A stretch of DNA of 64,000 nucleotides, taken from Lineus longissimus (Eukaryota > Nemertea > Pilidiophora > Heteronemertea > Lineidae). Numbering within the stretch: position 1 is the stretch's first letter; the number at the start of each line of letters is the position of its first letter. Of this stretch, positions 63,501-64,000 are shown one piece after another. The notes below the pieces were generated by a model. That model saw only the letters and a list, made by a program, of their open reading frames with translations, ran no database searches and was not told the DNA's origin. Position numbers and translations under genes: made by a program. Location: positions 188,501 through 252,500 of the forward strand of contig NC_088313.1 of assembly GCF_910592395.1 (NCBI RefSeq). The letters run 5' to 3'.

Positions 63501-64000
63501 TGCACCACGCTTCATGGATGAGCAAGGGTCGTCCGCAAAGTCCTGGGACGCCACCCTCATCTGCTCACCTGAAATCATGAAGAAAGTATAAGATTGTCAG
63601 TTGAACACCACTTCATATTCGGTCAGTTGTCTACATGACAACCATGTACGGAAGAGTCTTGTGTGTCTGATATTTTGGTTTTCAAGGGCAAGCTGATTAG
63701 TGGGGAAAGTGTATAATGCATGAGATCTCAAGAACAAAACTGCACAATCACCAAAGACAATCCACTCTTAGCCTTTATTAGATTTTGGCAATACAAGCAG
63801 ATCAACTCACCCGTCTTGCGCACATCATCAACAGCAGCCAACATCTCATTCTTAATCTCAGGGTTTTCATTGGCAATCTCCTCCCCCTTTTCTATAAAGT
63901 TCTCTGTAGCCCTTTGCACAGCTGCACTTAACACATGTGCCTTCTTGGAACGTCCCTTCTTCTTGCGTGAAGGTCCCTTCTGATTAACAAGGGTTGTCAC
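54577..64000 (-). CDS. CTNNA: Alpha-catenin, N-terminus outside the window
   Basis: Fifteen phase-consistent exons in transcript order: 64000-63811, 63568-63402, 63064-62855, 62539-62366, 62176-61973, 60811-60731, 60518-60273, 59931-59775, 59600-59400, 59190-59039, 58823-58745, 58425-58088, 57906-57772, 55122-55012 and 54741-54577. They give 869 residues; about 35 N-terminal residues lie beyond 64000, for a total near 905 (human CTNNA1 906). Alpha-catenin links the cadherin-beta-catenin complex to F-actin. Conserved blocks include RSKKAHVL, ARALLSSVTRLLILADM, RPSLEERLESIISGAALMAD, SDSFLETNVPLLVLIE, NLACSMSTNEEGVKLVRM, AVDDITTIDDFLAVS, and, in the actin-binding domain, WDASGNDIIILAKQMC, MEMTDFTRGRGPLK, AYLQRIALYCHQLNI and SWKMRAPEKKPLV. 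The linker exon 58823-58745 is short and acidic. The donor at 62854 (GTCTGT) is weak but required. Invertebrates usually have one or two paralogues, so no number is assigned. Confidence 0.97.
56186..57361 (+). repeat. 98-bp satellite, 12 tandem copies
   Basis: Twelve head-to-tail 98-bp units start at 56186 and repeat every 98 bases, differing at only a few positions (for example GTGCGG/GTACGG and GTGGTGGTG/GTGATGGTG). Each unit contains TCATAGGCCTAGTG and the near-palindrome TGGTCATTGACCA. The series of 78-codon open frames at 98-bp steps is an artefact of the repeat. It lies in the alpha-catenin intron between coding exons 57906-57772 and 55122-55012. Confidence 0.98.
57438..57726 (+). repeat. 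17-bp minisatellite, 17 copies
   Basis: Seventeen copies (289 bp) of AGGCCCGCTACATTCCC, identical apart from one G-to-C change in the third copy. Because 17 is not a multiple of three and no frame contains a stop, it generates a 102-codon open frame with a 17-residue period. It ends 46 bp from the donor side of exon 57906-57772 (minus strand). Confidence 0.98.

Overview
The window is nuclear DNA from an animal. Genes are split into many short exons with GT-AG introns, there is no operon structure, and AT-rich introns carry minisatellites and a MITE-like element. Gene content (alpha-catenin, prominin, FRA10AC1, SEA-domain and discoidin/trypsin extracellular proteins) and frequent TACATGTA and TAGGCCTA words suggest a marine invertebrate such as a lophotrochozoan, amphioxus or ambulacrarian. 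The species cannot be fixed from the sequence. I built gene models by hand, joining exons only where splice sites and codon phase agree. I ran no alignments or searches.

Layout. (1) 0.27-2.9 kb, plus: a protein with a ZAD-like zinc-binding N-terminus and an acidic heptad-repeat tail. (2) 3.3-6.8 kb, plus: FRA10AC1 homologue in 11 exons. Its reading frame can be spliced directly onto gene 1, so the two may form one transcript. (3) 7.4-9.1 kb, minus: a C-factor-like short-chain dehydrogenase whose 3' end faces that of FRA10AC1. (4) 10.7-14.5 kb, minus: a secreted serine protease with a discoidin (F5/8C) domain before a trypsin domain; its first exon was not found. (5) 14.5-21.4 kb: gene-poor, with a palindromic MITE-like element and repeats. 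(6) 21.5-34.3 kb, plus: a 24-exon type II membrane protein of about 1,423 residues with three SEA domains, a Thr-rich mucin segment, a run of exon-encoded cysteine repeats that I do not recognise, and a fourth SEA-like domain. (7) 36.5-51.9 kb, plus: a prominin-family five-span membrane protein of about 1,271 residues with an unusually long, internally repeated cytoplasmic tail. One intron of about 4.9 kb is full of repeats. (8) 54.6-64.0 kb, minus: alpha-catenin, complete except for about 35 N-terminal residues beyond the window edge. One of its introns holds a 12-copy 98-bp satellite and a 17-copy 17-bp minisatellite.

The genes look like an ordinary animal neighbourhood and not one pathway. 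Three act at the cell surface or in adhesion: the SEA/mucin protein, prominin and alpha-catenin. The most unusual features are the prominin tail repeats, the cysteine-repeat array, furin-type sites inside two SEA domains, the possible zinc-protein/FRA10AC1 fusion, and the satellite whose every unit carries an inverted GGTCA/TGACC pair.
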